Shown piece by piece: positions 57,542 to 64,000 of a stretch of 64,000 nucleotides of DNA; positions within the stretch are counted from its first letter, which is position 1, and the number at the start of each line of letters is the position of its first letter. Made by a program: the position numbers and the translations under genes. The DNA comes from a virus. Below the pieces are notes generated by a model. The model was not told the origin of the DNA. It saw only the letters and a list, made by a program, of their open reading frames with translations, and searched no databases. The stretch lies in the IMG/VR virus record IMGVR_UViG_3300018481_000019, positions 29,818 through 93,817 of that record; one strand, given 5' to 3'.

Positions 57542-57805
57542 CGACCGGCACTGCCCCTCTTCCCCTGAGAGACGGGCCACAGGGCCGGTCGTCTGCTTTG
57601 GCCCATGAAAGAACCGGAGTCTTGCGGCTCCGGTTCTTTGTCCCATTCCCCCACGGCACCCGTCTCGGACTACTTCCAACGTCTGAGTCGAATACCCCTC
57701 TTTCCCGATTCGACCGCAGCCGAATCAGAACCAAGCGAACGCCGTTGACTCCCCTACCAACGGCGTTCGACTCGTCCGAAGCTGGAACTAGGAGGGACCA
57801 GCTTC
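57542..57805. other. Array of hairpins in a convergent gap
   Basis: No gene is seen from 57339 to 57915. Besides the RNA above: CGACCGGC/GCCGGTCG (57542-57549, 57584-57591), AAAGAACCGGAG/CTCCGGTTCTTT (57608-57639, a strong bidirectional terminator), GAACGCCGTTG/CAACGGCGTTC (57737-57768), GAAGCTGG/CCAGCTTC (57778-57805). About one hairpin per 60-70 bases is more than a convergent junction needs. No tRNA fold was convincing. Confidence 0.65.
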
Positions 57806-57915
57806 GATGCCCACCCCCACGGCACTTGACCGCAGTGGCTTGTAAAGCCTAATCGCTGTAAAATTGGCGGTGGGGTTTAATCGTCTGAAAATATGTAGCG
57901 ACAATTTTCCCACTC

Positions 57916-58311
57916 TCACTCGGGGAGCAAGTCTGAGAGCATGGCATAGCCCCGGTTCATTTTCTCCAACTTGACCGCCCCGAGCAACAAGCGGATTCGG
58001 ATTAGCAATCGTCTCCGGCAGTGGCCGGGGCTAATGCAGTGAACGGAATCGTCGTAGGGGAAGTAGGCGACACCGAATGCCGGGTGCTCTGCCACGACCT
58101 TGTCAGAGGGTACGAAACCGCACCAATCGCATTTCTTGTAAGGGAGTTCGTAAGTCCAGTACGGCTCCGGGTGGAGGAACTCGCTCTTGACGATGCCTGC
58201 TCCGTCTGTGACAACGATGTGGGCGTGGTCGCCGTGAGCGTCGGCGGTTTCGCTCTCTCGGGTCCAACGCTCCATGAATCGCTTTCGGTATTCGCCGTGT
58301 ATGTCGCTCAT
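57916..58311 (-). CDS. Zinc-binding protein ending the paralog operon
   Basis: 131 aa starting MSDIHGEYRKRFMERW (ATGA overlap). C-D-W-C-G-F-V-P (~75-82) and H-C-I-S-P-G-H-C (~105-112) make a two-part zinc ribbon; W-T-Y-E-L-P-Y-K-K precedes. Ends M-L-S-D-L-L-P-E, again with the L-L-P tail. Confidence 0.75.
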   Translation of the reverse strand: MSDIHGEYRKRFMERWTRESETADAHGDHAHIVVTDGAGIVKSEFLHPEPYWTYELPYKKCDWCGFVPSDKVVAEHPAFGVAYFPYDDSVHCISPGHCRRRLLIRIRLLLGAVKLEKMNRGYAMLSDLLPE

Positions 58312-58574
58312 GGCAGGAGATAGGTGTCCAGATCGCGGGGAACGGTCTTGGGAACGCAGCCACCGTTTCTTCGGATGGAGTCCCACAGTTTCTTGTAGCG
58401 CTGATAGGCGCTTTCAAAATCAGTGTGAGCACTGAGGCGATAATTCCTCCCGGTGTATTGCCAGCCGCCGTCCTTGGTTTTCATCCCGGCCTTTCCGACC
58501 ACGATGAAGAAATCATCTTCGGCTTGCACTTCGGCTTCGATGATTACGGCGGTTTGGAAACGCTGAACGCTCAC
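58308..58574 (-). CDS. Tandem paralog E, L-L-P tail
   Basis: 88 aa, GTG start (GTGA). Beta-strands A-V-I-I-E-A-E-V and F-F-I-V-V-G, then Y-R-L-S-A-H-T-D-F-E-S-A-Y-Q-R-Y, and the end P-R-D-L-D-T-Y-L-L-P. Aligns along its length with the four genes upstream. Confidence 0.75.
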   Translation of the reverse strand: MSVQRFQTAVIIEAEVQAEDDFFIVVGKAGMKTKDGGWQYTGRNYRLSAHTDFESAYQRYKKLWDSIRRNGGCVPKTVPRDLDTYLLP

Positions 58575-58813
58575 GACAGCAAGTCCTTCCACGGTTCACG
58601 TTCTCCGAAGAGCGCCAGCGGGACCACCTTCATTGGATTGAGGATGCTCAGTGTTTCTTGATAAGCGGTTATGGCTTTCCTGGCATCTGTCCGGGTCGGA
58701 TACCGATTGAGAATGTAACGCTCGCCGTCGGCGGCTTCCCCGATGATTGCATAGGGCTGAAAGAGATAGCCTTCTAGGAAGAGACGCACCATGATGATTT
58801 CAACCGTCGTCAC
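58571..58813 (-). CDS. Tandem paralog D
   Basis: 80 aa from GTG (GTGA). T-T-V-E-I-I-M-V-R-L-F-L-E-G...Y-A-I-I-G-E-A, Y-P-T-R-T-D-A-R-K-A-I-T-A-Y, ending W-K-D-L-L-S. The most diverged member, with a weak form of the tail peptide. Confidence 0.7.
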   Translation of the reverse strand: MTTVEIIMVRLFLEGYLFQPYAIIGEAADGERYILNRYPTRTDARKAITAYQETLSILNPMKVVPLALFGEREPWKDLLS

Positions 58814-59094
58814 GGCAGGAGGTAGTCCGGTAGATCGTAGGGAACGGTACGAATGAAAGGTCGGAGCTTCCCGGTGTCGTGAAGCCGGTCGTGGTAGCGC
58901 ATTCTCCGCTTGGCTGCATCGTCGTGGTGGGAATGGACGCTGAGAAGATATTCGTTCTCTGTTGCCCACCAACCCATCTCGGAACCTTCCGGCGCTTTAT
59001 ATCCTGAGTTGCCGAACACCGCCCAACTGCCGCCGGGGAGCACCTTGATGAAGACTCGGACGATGTAAACCTGTTTTGAAAGTGTGTCGCTCAT
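58810..59094 (-). CDS. Tandem paralog C, L-L-P tail
   Basis: 94 aa. V-Y-I-V-R-V-F-I-K-V...W-A-V-F-G-N-S-G, Y-L-L-S-V-H-S-H-H-D-D-A-A, ending P-Y-D-L-P-D-Y-L-L-P. ATGA/GTGA overlaps on both sides. Confidence 0.75.
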   Translation of the reverse strand: MSDTLSKQVYIVRVFIKVLPGGSWAVFGNSGYKAPEGSEMGWWATENEYLLSVHSHHDDAAKRRMRYHDRLHDTGKLRPFIRTVPYDLPDYLLP

Positions 59095-59339
59095 GGCAGG
59101 AGATACTCAAAGAGATGCCGACGGACTCCGCGGGGGAAAGTTTTGTGAGAGTGAATTCGTTCTTGGTAGTGGTTCAGTGATTCCACGGCCTCTTCGTGCG
59201 TGTTCTTGATTGCGATGATGTAGCGGTAGTCATTGAGAACGGTCCAATCATCGGCATAGCCGAGTATCCACCACTCGCCGTCATGCTCGACCAGTGCGAC
59301 GGCAACGATTCTCACTGTTTTGTAAAGATGGTCGCTCAT
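59091..59339 (-). CDS. Tandem paralog B, L-L-P tail
   Basis: 82 aa starting MSDHLYKTVRIVAVAL. W-W-I-L-G-Y-A-D-D, A-I-K-N-T-H-E-E-A-V-E-S-L-N-H-Y-Q-E-R-I, F-P-R-G-V-R-R-H-L-F-E-Y-L-L-P. Closest to paralog A (shared K-T-V-R-I, T-H-E-E-A-V, F-P-R). Confidence 0.75.
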   Translation of the reverse strand: MSDHLYKTVRIVAVALVEHDGEWWILGYADDWTVLNDYRYIIAIKNTHEEAVESLNHYQERIHSHKTFPRGVRRHLFEYLLP

Positions 59340-59539
59340 GGCAATAGCTCGTCGGCTAGGGACGGCGCACACAAAACCATTGGTGGGTCGGTCTTGTGCA
59401 TCCAAACTGACTTGTGACCGCCCCGATGGTCGGGGGTGGAAAGAACGTGGAGCTTGATGTCCTCACCACAGAAGTTGCAGACCGGGGGCCATTTCACCAT
59501 GTCAACATCGGACCCTTTGCGGGGAGTGGCTTGTTTCAT
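59336..59539 (-). CDS. Zinc-ribbon small protein ending SLADELLP
   Basis: 67 aa starting MKQATPRKGSDVDMVKW. V-C-N-F-C-G-E-D-I...K-S-V-W-M-H-K-T-D...C-A-P-S-L-A-D-E-L-L-P. Parallels the 59799 gene (C-V-N-C-G-Q-R-I...A-W-V-H...C...L-S-A-E-L-L-P), so the two zinc proteins are likely duplicates interleaved with the paralog family. Confidence 0.75.
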   Translation of the reverse strand: MKQATPRKGSDVDMVKWPPVCNFCGEDIKLHVLSTPDHRGGHKSVWMHKTDPPMVLCAPSLADELLP

Positions 59540-59802
59540 TTCAAAAGCTCGCTGCTCAAATCCCAAACATGGACCCACCGGGGAAAGGACGGTTCGTCGG
59601 AACCGATGCCGTGGAAGTAGTAGCGGTAGCTGGCTACGGCCTCTTCGTGGGTGTCGTGTTGGGTGAGAACGTGTCGTGTTGCGCCGGAGTCCATGCTCGA
59701 CTTGCCGTTGTACCCGACGACGACGTATCTCTTCGCAGCCGTGACATCGACTTCGATCTGCGCCCATTCGATACGGACGGTTTTCATTCCGTTGACCCTC
59801 AC
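59536..59802 (-). CDS. Tandem paralog A
   Basis: GTG start at 59802 overlapping the upstream stop (an ATG lies five codons in). M-K-T-V-R-I-E-W...Y-V-V-V-G-Y-N-G, Q-H-D-T-H-E-E-A-V-A-S-Y-R-Y-Y, F-P-R-W-V-H-V-W-D-L-S-S-E-L-L-K. First member of the five-gene family in transcription order. Confidence 0.7.
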   Translation of the reverse strand: MRVNGMKTVRIEWAQIEVDVTAAKRYVVVGYNGKSSMDSGATRHVLTQHDTHEEAVASYRYYFHGIGSDEPSFPRWVHVWDLSSELLK

Positions 59803-60005
59803 GGCAATAGCTCTGCGCTCAGATCACGGACGATGCAGTCTTGGGTGCGAAAGATGGTGCGTCGGTCAGAGTGGACCCAGGCGTATTCCTCCACTCCACC
59901 TGAAATGCTGGTTATCACTCCATGAATGCGTTGCCCACAGTTGACGCAAATGTCGTGATACGGGACGAACGGAGGCGCACCGATAGTGGTTTCGGCTTTG
60001 GTCAC
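59799..60005 (-). CDS. Zinc-ribbon small protein ending DLSAELLP
   Basis: 68 aa, GTG start (GTGA). H-D-I-C-V-N-C-G-Q-R-I, then A-W-V-H-S-D-R-R and C-I-V-R-D-L-S-A-E-L-L-P. Duplicate of the 59336 product. Confidence 0.7.
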   Translation of the reverse strand: MTKAETTIGAPPFVPYHDICVNCGQRIHGVITSISGGVEEYAWVHSDRRTIFRTQDCIVRDLSAELLP

Positions 60006-60100
60006 GCTGGACCCGGACCCACGATCACGATGCCTTGGGTTTGGAGGATTTCAAGAACGGCATCGCAGTAGGCGACCCCGAGTACGCATTCACAATTCAT
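60002..60100 (-). CDS. 32-aa Cys-containing peptide
   Basis: MNCECVLGVAYCDAVLEILQ then TQGIVIVGPGPA. Three Cys in the first 12 residues. ATGA overlap upstream and GTGA downstream. Confidence 0.5.
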   Translation of the reverse strand: MNCECVLGVAYCDAVLEILQTQGIVIVGPGPA

Positions 60101-60336
60101 GGTGTGTCCTTTCTCTCGGCGGCATCGCAAAGATCAACAAATCCGTTGAACGACCGGAGGCACTTGTCACAGGGTCGGGTGACGGCAGTGATTCTCTGAG
60201 CCTGGTCGGTGAGCTTGGGACCACAGAGGAAGTGATGCCCGTTGGCAGTGTTCGGAGTTCTTTTGATTTTGGTTCTCCGGTTGAGAACGACGTGGTCGGT
60301 CCCGTTGACCCGGAAGAGATGGGCGTTGAGGTTCAT
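60097..60336 (-). CDS. 79-aa zinc-type small protein
   Basis: MNLNAHLFRVNGTDHVVLNR after CAGGAG, first gene behind the 60.4-kb promoter. H-H-F-L-C-G and P-C-D-K-C-L-R-S-F suggest one zinc site; Lys/Arg-rich. Confidence 0.65.
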   Translation of the reverse strand: MNLNAHLFRVNGTDHVVLNRRTKIKRTPNTANGHHFLCGPKLTDQAQRITAVTRPCDKCLRSFNGFVDLCDAAERKDTP

Positions 60337-60367
60337 GGGCATCTCCTGTCTGTGTCTTGCACTAAGA

Positions 60368-60395
60368 ATTATAGCCCATTTGAAATGGAATGCAA
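60368..60395 (-). promoter_or_regulatory. Promoter: TTGCAT-N16-TATAAT
   Basis: Spacer contains ATTTCAA; leader TCTTAGTGCAAGACACAGACAG, described as TCTTAGTGCAAG then ACACAGAC. Drives the leftward paralog operon (60.3-57.9 kb). From 60396 to 60557 I see no gene. Confidence 0.9.
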
Positions 60396-60557
60396 ATTCT
60401 TTGGAACTCCCGGTGGAGCGTGGCGATCAGTGCATCCGGTGTCCGCTCTCGCGGGTGGCGTTGGCCTTCTCCCGACCGGGGGTTCTGTGTTGTATGTCGC
60501 GAACGAGCGCAGAAACGAAAGCGATTTCCGAAAGAAATTTCCACTACGCTCTCACCC

Positions 60558-60719
60558 ATGCCGGTAGACACAGAACTGACCGAAATCAAGCTCGACCGAA
60601 TCCACGAAATCTTCATGGAAAACGGATTCAAAGGTGGGCCGGATGAAGCTCGCCGGATCGGGCAGGAGATTCTCGACGTGGTCGAAATGCTCGACTCTGA
60701 GGCGGACGAAGAGCAGTGA
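60558..60719 (+). CDS. 53-aa acidic helical protein
   Basis: MPVDTELTEIKLDRIHEIFM and onward: E-N-G-F-K-G-G-P-D-E-A-R-R-I-G-Q-E-I. Acidic C-terminus. First rightward gene before the MuF cluster. Not recognised. Confidence 0.6.
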   Translation: MPVDTELTEIKLDRIHEIFMENGFKGGPDEARRIGQEILDVVEMLDSEADEEQ

Positions 60720-60970
60720 GTGAAGACACCATCCGGCAGATCGACAAGACGCTCGACGTGCTCTACAAGGTGGAGAGGATGATGCAGGCCGAAGCCGATA
60801 TGAATGCCACCAAGCATCTTGCCGATGTGGTGAGGCCGGTTCCTCTGGCGGCATTGGTGTCGTCGCTGATCGGTGATTTGGAAGCGTGGCGGGGGCGAGA
60901 AGAGCCAAGAGATGCAATTGGCACGCTTGGCAAAATTGCCAGGGGCGAGTTCACCGTGAAGTCCGAGTGA
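60716..60970 (+). CDS. 84-aa helical protein
   Basis: GTG start (GTGA). S-E-D-T-I-R-Q-I-D-K-T-L-D-V-L-Y-K-V: all-alpha. Overlaps neighbours at both ends. Not recognised. Confidence 0.65.
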   Translation: MSEDTIRQIDKTLDVLYKVERMMQAEADMNATKHLADVVRPVPLAALVSSLIGDLEAWRGREEPRDAIGTLGKIARGEFTVKSE

Positions 60971-61155
60971 GGTCCGCCCAACTTGCGCTCGCCTACTTGG
61001 GCGGGGCGCTGCTTCTGCTCTCGACCATTCTCTTCACCACCAACGCTTCTGACACGGCGGTCACTTTTGCGGTTATCTTTGCAATAGCAGGATTGGTCGT
61101 CGTCGCTGCACTCGGGGCGATCATCATTTACGAAGCCCGAAGGACGGGAACATGA
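60967..61155 (+). CDS. 62-aa membrane protein with two helices
   Basis: GTG start (GTGA). Hydrophobic segments ~4-23 and ~30-54, then a basic end E-A-R-R-T-G-T. Coupled to the MuF gene by ATGA. Could be a holin-like or injection-site protein. Confidence 0.6.
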   Translation: MRSAQLALAYLGGALLLLSTILFTTNASDTAVTFAVIFAIAGLVVVAALGAIIIYEARRTGT

Positions 61156-63716
61156 CCACGCGGCAAGCGGAGCCGGTCACAGCGGAGCAAGTTCAGGAGC
61201 TTCCCCGAGATGTGTCACCGTATTTACAAGCCCTGGTACTCGCCTATCTTGCCTCCGGCGGTGAGGACTCAGAGCAGACCAACCGCCGAGCGGTCCTTTT
61301 CCGCAAGGCTCTTGCTGCCGCTGCCCTTGGCGCGTTCCTGTTCCGTGACCGGGACAAGGATGCCACCGTCGATATCGACTTCACCGAAACTGCCGAGCCT
61401 TTCACCGCCGCGGTGAAGGAATCGGTGAATGACTATCTAGCTCGGGACGATGAGGGTCGGGATTCAAAAACGGATTCCAAGTTTGCCGAATCGGTCGCCA
61501 GCACCCTTTCCACCGGCGCAGCCAATCGACTCACCCTGGAAGTTCTCAACCAACTCGACCCGGACGGCACCGCTTACAAAAAGCTGTGGCTAACTCGGGG
61601 CGACGAGAAGGTCCGTCTCTCACACCGGGAGCTTCATGGCCGCACTGCCAGCGTCGGGGAGCCTTTCAAAAAGGGGCTGAACTATCCCGGCGATCCCACC
61701 GCTCCGCTGGACGAGCGGATCAACTGCCGGTGCTTCCTTTTCGCAGTCCCGTCGGACAAGGACACCGAGACTGCCAACGCCTTTGAACCGGCTGATCTGA
61801 CCACCGCTTTCGCCGCCAGCGCCACCCTTCACGTCCTCACTGCCGGAGACACATTGCGGCGGCTGATAAATCTTGCGCCCTGGCTATGGCAACCGCGGGA
61901 TTCGATTGGTCGGTGGGTCGAAGTGGGCGACATTATGAATGCCCCTGGTTCGTCGGGAAAGGGCCGGGAGAACGGGCGAGTGGTCGAAGTCATTGGGAAG
62001 AACCGGGTTCGTTTGGAAAGTCTCCGCTTCCCCGGTCGCACATGGGACGTGGATTCTCGGGACACCGCACAGCAATTTTTCAAGGGGCGGCTCGGGATGG
62101 ACGACAGACCGACCTTGCCCCATCTTCAGCCGATTCCCACTCCCAAGGCCCGCGGTCTTCCGCCGGAGTTTGGGGAACTGACCCCGGAGATTCCAAATCG
62201 TCCGGTAGAGCGCGAGCTTCGCACGCCGGTCTATGGCCTGGATCAGCAAGTGGCGGGCGCTCCCATTTTTGAAAGCGATGAACTGACTCCCGGCAAGGTC
62301 GTGGTGGTGGAGTCCAAGTCCAAGCCGGGAACCTTCCGACACATGGTTGTGGACGAAGTCGGTGAGGACGGCAACACGGTTCTCTTGCTCTACCCGCCCG
62401 AGCCACGGCGCAAGTCGGCAGAGGCGACTTACCAGGGACCGCATGGGCAATTTGAATACAACCGGGTCTTCCAGTTGCAGTCTCCGTCGGCTCGCCAGGA
62501 AGTCTTTTTGAATGAAGGCGTGCTTTACGAACCGGCTGATCCTGACTTGGCGCAAGAGGTCACCGAGCGTATGGATATGGGCCGATACGGTTTTGCAAAT
62601 CCGTACTGGTTCAGTAGCACAGAAGACGCATTCAAACAGGGAGGCGCTCGCACGGACTGGAACCCAGAACGCAAGGAATTGCACGACAAGATAATTCAGG
62701 AGACTTTCGACGCGGCACTGGTCGCGGACGGGCCACCGATCTTCTACCTCATGGGTGGCGGGCCTGCATCGGGAAAGAGCACGATGCTGGAAGCCGAGTT
62801 GGTGCAAGTCCCGACCGGCAATGGCGCGATTCAAGTCAATGCCGACGACATCAAGTTTGAAATCCCTGAGTTCATCGGGTTACTGGAAGCCAATGAGAAG
62901 AACGCCGCTCAGTTCGTGCATGAAGAGTCCTCAGACATCTCGGGCCGGATGGTTCGGGAAGCCCCACTCGACAAGCACATCGTCATGGACGGGGTTGCTG
63001 ACAAGGGCGCGGGCGCGGTGCTCAGTCGATTGGAAACCGCTCGGAAGCGGAACATGAGGATCGTCGCCAACTACGCCACCCTCCCAACCGATATGGCGAT
63101 CCGGCTCGCTGACGAGCGTGGTGCTGTGACGGGTCGGTACGTTCCCCATCCCTTTATCGAAAAGACGCACGCCGATGTGGTCGATACCTTTTTCGATCTG
63201 GCGAAGGGCGGCGTGATCCATGAGATGTGGCTGTGGAACAATGAGATTTTCAGAGAGCCGCGACTGATCTTCAGTCAAGTGGACGGGGTTTCCAAGATTC
63301 ACGATGAAGCTCTGCTCTTGGAATTTCTGAACAAGAGCAAGACCAAGCGACACACGATGGAAAGCGTCGTCGCCATGACTGACAGTGGTTTCGCCTTCCC
63401 GCCCGCGCCGCCGTATCTGCCGCCGACGCCGACACCGCCGGGGGCGATTCTGCCGGAGGTATCCGGTGTAGCTGGTGAAGTGCCAGCGAGTTTGGCGGCG
63501 GCAGGATTGGAGGCCGTCGTGGAGGACGGGTATTGGAATCTGGACTACGACACGATGGAGCGAGCGGCAATCGAAGTCTCCGCCGAGATGCGCGGTTCGG
63601 TGGGTCCATCCCGGCTCCCCGACGATGATCCTCAGATCAACGCTTTCAAGGAAGCGCTGCGGGCTGAGTTCGCCGCCAACCCCGACCGGCAGTATTGGTT
63701 GCCGAACAATCCGTGA
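61152..63716 (+). CDS. MuF head protein fused to a zeta-toxin-like kinase
   Basis: 854 aa. N-terminal helices, then a MuF domain (~145-194: L-W-L-T-R-G-D-E-K-V-R-L-S-H...Y-P-G-D-P-T-A-P...I-N-C-R-C). At ~250 W-Q-P-R-D-S-I-G-R-W-V-E-V-G recalls the L-H-P-R-G-x-D-G-K-F-I-E modules at 3.3 and 4.5 kb. The C-terminal part holds a P-loop G-G-G-P-A-S-G-K-S-T (~535-544), V-N-A-D-D-I-K and D-K-H-I-V-M-D-G-V-A, as in zeta/PezT kinases of UDP-sugars or nucleotides. Such MuF-toxin fusions are packaged effector candidates. Confidence 0.8.
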   Translation: MTTRQAEPVTAEQVQELPRDVSPYLQALVLAYLASGGEDSEQTNRRAVLFRKALAAAALGAFLFRDRDKDATVDIDFTETAEPFTAAVKESVNDYLARDDEGRDSKTDSKFAESVASTLSTGAANRLTLEVLNQLDPDGTAYKKLWLTRGDEKVRLSHRELHGRTASVGEPFKKGLNYPGDPTAPLDERINCRCFLFAVPSDKDTETANAFEPADLTTAFAASATLHVLTAGDTLRRLINLAPWLWQPRDSIGRWVEVGDIMNAPGSSGKGRENGRVVEVIGKNRVRLESLRFPGRTWDVDSRDTAQQFFKGRLGMDDRPTLPHLQPIPTPKARGLPPEFGELTPEIPNRPVERELRTPVYGLDQQVAGAPIFESDELTPGKVVVVESKSKPGTFRHMVVDEVGEDGNTVLLLYPPEPRRKSAEATYQGPHGQFEYNRVFQLQSPSARQEVFLNEGVLYEPADPDLAQEVTERMDMGRYGFANPYWFSSTEDAFKQGGARTDWNPERKELHDKIIQETFDAALVADGPPIFYLMGGGPASGKSTMLEAELVQVPTGNGAIQVNADDIKFEIPEFIGLLEANEKNAAQFVHEESSDISGRMVREAPLDKHIVMDGVADKGAGAVLSRLETARKRNMRIVANYATLPTDMAIRLADERGAVTGRYVPHPFIEKTHADVVDTFFDLAKGGVIHEMWLWNNEIFREPRLIFSQVDGVSKIHDEALLLEFLNKSKTKRHTMESVVAMTDSGFAFPPAPPYLPPTPTPPGAILPEVSGVAGEVPASLAAAGLEAVVEDGYWNLDYDTMERAAIEVSAEMRGSVGPSRLPDDDPQINAFKEALRAEFAANPDRQYWLPNNP

Positions 63717-64000
63717 GCATCGCTGACACGGTCACTGAGGCTCCGCCCACTTTCAAAGAGTGGCTCGCCGCCTTTGACGATGGGTCCGGCGAAGTCCATG
63801 AGTTCTGGGAACTGGCTCGACTGCTCGACCCGGCTCCAAGTGAGTACGCATTCAAGGACTACGTCAAGCTGATCCCTGACAAAAAGCTAGACCTCTTCCT
63901 CCGAGCGGAGGCAGCATGGAAGACCGAAATGGCGGCACATTCCGCTACTCGGAAATCGCTCGGGCTAGAGACGGTTACACCGGAGCAGCACCTAGCCCGA
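63713..64000 (+). CDS. Partial head-cluster protein (runs off the window)
   Basis: GTG start with GTGA overlap to the MuF stop; 96 codons are present, no stop. Acidic and helical (F-K-E-W-L-A-A-F-D-D-G; F-W-E-L-A-R-L-L-D-P-A-P). Not recognised. Confidence 0.6.
   Translation, partial: MSIADTVTEAPPTFKEWLAAFDDGSGEVHEFWELARLLDPAPSEYAFKDYVKLIPDKKLDLFLRAEAAWKTEMAAHSATRKSLGLETVTPEQHLAR

Noticed and set aside
63713-64000. Possible circular join: the last ORF is in frame with GAG TTT TGA at the window start, giving a TTGA overlap with gene 1.
   Set aside because: One chance in three for frame, and no terminase, portal or tape measure exists in the window, so the genome must be longer than 64 kb.
1-64000. 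Chi- or KOPS-type polarity of the TTTTGAA word.
   Set aside because: Forward and reverse copies are mixed along the window (about 44 against 30) with no clear switch point.

Overview
The window is part of a tailed (siphovirus-like) bacteriophage genome larger than 64 kb. Signs of this are an HK97-type major capsid protein with a scaffold-like N-terminus, a MuF head protein, a capsid maturation protease-like protein, a tail-tube-like protein, a tail fibre with an S74 chaperone, an M15 endolysin, and phage-type replication genes packed with NTGA/TAATG start-stop overlaps. No terminase, portal or tape measure gene was found, so the rest of the genome lies outside. Small-protein families, GTG/TTG starts and GC-rich third positions fit a phage of Actinobacteria. 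Threonine-rich linkers in two secreted proteins and an LPFTG anchor suggest a Gram-positive host. Acidimicrobiia is a guess from that style, not a demonstration.

Layout. 1-8.4 kb (+): a virion coiled-coil protein, protease-like protein, ART/GNAT/zincin polyvalent protein, small proteins, endolysin, a small membrane protein and a secreted beta-helix protein. 8.5-36 kb (-): a long early/replication array of small proteins with SSB, RecA-like ATPase, Cas4/RecB-like nuclease, sliding clamp, secreted transglycosylase, CobT/CobS-like VWA-AAA pair, Fic protein, SNF2 helicase, RuvC, HNH and DNA polymerase A. 36-44 kb (-): neck, tail, fibre and capsid genes. 44-50.5 kb (-): a sortase-type surface protein, a predicted small RNA, an HTH-like protein and a primase-helicase. 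50.55-52.1 kb: a non-coding control region with four SOS-box-like palindromes, inverted repeats around an AT-rich patch, and direct repeats. 52.1-57.3 kb (+): HNH, a membrane protein, a structured leader, an Ltp-like superinfection exclusion protein and a run of small genes. 57.3-57.9 kb: a hairpin-rich convergent gap. 57.9-60.4 kb (-): a tandem family of small paralogs. 60.5-64 kb (+): small genes, then a MuF-zeta-kinase fusion.

Three genome-wide patterns stand out. (1) TTTTGAA/TTCAAAA occurs about 74 times by my reading, against about 3 expected from base composition. (2) About ten promoters share TTGCAT-N16-TATAAT with a conserved ATTTCA/ATTACA in the spacer, often set into the 3' end of the upstream gene. 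(3) A peptide resembling D-L-A-x-E-L-L-P recurs at the C-termini of many small proteins and inside head-associated proteins. All coordinates and counts were read by hand.
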